64,000 nucleotides of DNA from Ramlibacter lithotrophicus. Lineage in GTDB: Bacteria > Pseudomonadota > Gammaproteobacteria > Burkholderiales > Burkholderiaceae_C. The notes under the pieces were generated by a model. That model did no database searches and was not told the origin of the DNA. It saw only the letters and a list, made by a program, of their open reading frames with translations. The DNA lies in contig NZ_VTOX01000001.1 of assembly GCF_012184415.1 (NCBI RefSeq), positions 372,001 through 436,000 on the forward strand, in the 5' to 3' direction. Each line of letters opens with the position of its first letter. The first letter of the stretch is position 1. The position numbers and the translations under genes are program-made. This document shows, piece by piece, positions 63,106 through 64,000 of the stretch.

Positions 63106-64000
63106 TCATTTTCGCAGGCTCTGCAGCTTGGCGAAGGCACCCGCCATGGCGGTCGCGCCCGCCGGCTCGTCGCGCCGCGGCGGGCGCTGTCCGCGCGACG
63201 CTCCCTCGAACCGGTTCTGGCCGGCCTTCGCGTTGCGGCCCGGCCCCTCGCCCAGTTTCATCGTGAGGCTGATGCGCTTGCGGGCGACGTCCACCTCCAG
63301 CACCTTCACCTTGACGATGTCGCCGGTCTTCACGACTTCGCGCGCGTCGTTGACGAACTTGTGCGACAGCTGGCTGACGTGCACCAGCCCGTCCTGGTGC
63401 ACGCCCAGGTCGACGAAGGCGCCGAAAGCGGCGACGTTGCTCACGGTGCCTTCCAGCTCCATGCCTTCACGCAGGTCCGCGATGTCTTCCACGCCGTCGT
63501 TGAAGCGTGCCACCTTGAAGTCGGGGCGCGGGTCGCGGCCGGGCTTTTCCAGCTCGCCCAGGATGTCCTTGACGGTAATGACGCCGAACTGCTCGTTGGC
63601 GAACAGCTCGGGGCGCAGCGTCTTGAGCATCTCGGCGCGGCCCATCAGCTCGGCCACGGGCTTGCCGGTGGTCGCGATCATCCTTTCGACGACCGGGTAG
63701 GTCTCGGGATGGACGCCGGTCATGTCCAGCGGGTTGTCGCCGCCGCGAATGCGCAGGAACCCGGCGCTCTGCTCGAAGGTCTTGGCGCCCAGGCCGCTGA
63801 CTTCCAGCAACTGCCGGCGACTGCGGAATGCGCCGTGCGCCTCGCGCCACCGCACCACCGCCTTGGCGACGCCGGCGGACAGGCCGGAAACGCGCGACAG
63901 CAGCGGCACGCTGGCCGTGTTGAGGTCGACGCCGACCGAGTTCACGCAGTCCTCCACCACGGCATCGAGGGTGCGTGCCAGCTCGCCCTGGTTCACGTCG
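63106..64000 (-). CDS. tex: Tex RNA-binding/transcription accessory protein (5' part outside window)
   Basis: Only the C-terminal 298 residues are present. They carry the helix-hairpin-helix region ([62 protein letters not shown]), the linker with [16 protein letters not shown], and the S1 domain ([38 protein letters not shown]). A basic tail follows. These match the last domains of Tex, a nucleic-acid-binding factor of about 780 residues. The ATG near 63996 is internal: VNQGELART is the conserved junction into the HhH part. Confidence 0.93.
   Translation of the reverse strand, partial: DVNQGELARTLDAVVEDCVNSVGVDLNTASVPLLSRVSGLSAGVAKAVVRWREAHGAFRSRRQLLEVSGLGAKTFEQSAGFLRIRGGDNPLDMTGVHPETYPVVERMIATTGKPVAELMGRAEMLKTLRPELFANEQFGVITVKDILGELEKPGRDPRPDFKVARFNDGVEDIADLREGMELEGTVSNVAAFGAFVDLGVHQDGLVHVSQLSHKFVNDAREVVKTGDIVKVKVLEVDVARKRISLTMKLGEGPGRNAKAGQNRFEGASRGQRPPRRDEPAGATAMAGAFAKLQSLRK

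Overview
The window is about 68 percent GC, has no tRNA, rRNA, insertion sequence, phage or CRISPR array, and reads as chromosome of a betaproteobacterium of the order Burkholderiales, most likely family Comamonadaceae (Ramlibacter/Variovorax/Acidovorax type). The reasons are the rimP-nusA-infB-rbfA-truB-typA order, the smpB / ratA-rnfH / DUF4124 / guaB-guaA block, tripartite-tricarboxylate (Bug) binding proteins, and many GTG/TTG starts with 1 to 4 nt gene overlaps. The genus is inference.

Layout. 1-5820: peptide ABC transporter yejABEF (yejA cut by the left edge) plus the ribosome-rescue hydrolase arfB. 5821-14465: translation and transcription core (rimP, nusA, infB, rbfA, truB, typA) with a promoter-plus-hairpin leader, an invertible-looking hairpin set between infB and rbfA, and a cluster of palindromic repeats after typA. 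14497-21706: DMT transporter, a 3-hydroxyisobutyryl-CoA-hydrolase-like enzyme, smpB, ratA, rnfH, a DUF4124 protein and guaB-guaA. 21722-24928: a signalling island with a MerR-PAS-degenerate-cyclase regulator, a small unknown protein, and a divergent, catalytically complete adenylate cyclase with an FHA domain. Repeated TAGACAG-like heptamers lie between the two. 24941-28068: PaiB-like protein, a small membrane protein, a TadA-haloalkane dehalogenase fusion, and LD-carboxypeptidase. 28092-35225: a paralogue of the small unknown protein, then a heavy-metal RND efflux operon (cusCBA type, with a CusF domain fused to CusB).

35404-45500 is a catabolic accessory cluster: hydantoinase/oxoprolinase-type HyuA-HyuB, two Bug receptors, a LysR regulator, a two-subunit aconitase-family dehydratase with an altered substrate loop, and an aminotransferase. 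45497-49867 carries a RES-Xre toxin-antitoxin pair, then a quorum-sensing locus (luxR, an unknown 131-aa gene, luxI, and a response regulator with an unrecognised output region). Two near-identical CT-N12-AG palindromes flank it. 50105-54621 is a minus-strand string mltG-tmk-holB-pilZ-tatD-ankyrin. 54713-64000 holds ygfZ, an O-antigen-ligase-like protein, a thioesterase-GNAT fusion, an HSL-family esterase, an iron-type alcohol dehydrogenase, an acyltransferase, a patatin and the 3' part of tex.

The most unusual parts are the MerR/cyclase island, the quorum-sensing locus with its second lux-box-like site, the TadA-dehalogenase fusion, and the competing hairpins between infB and rbfA. All family calls come from reading translations and motifs by eye; no search was run.
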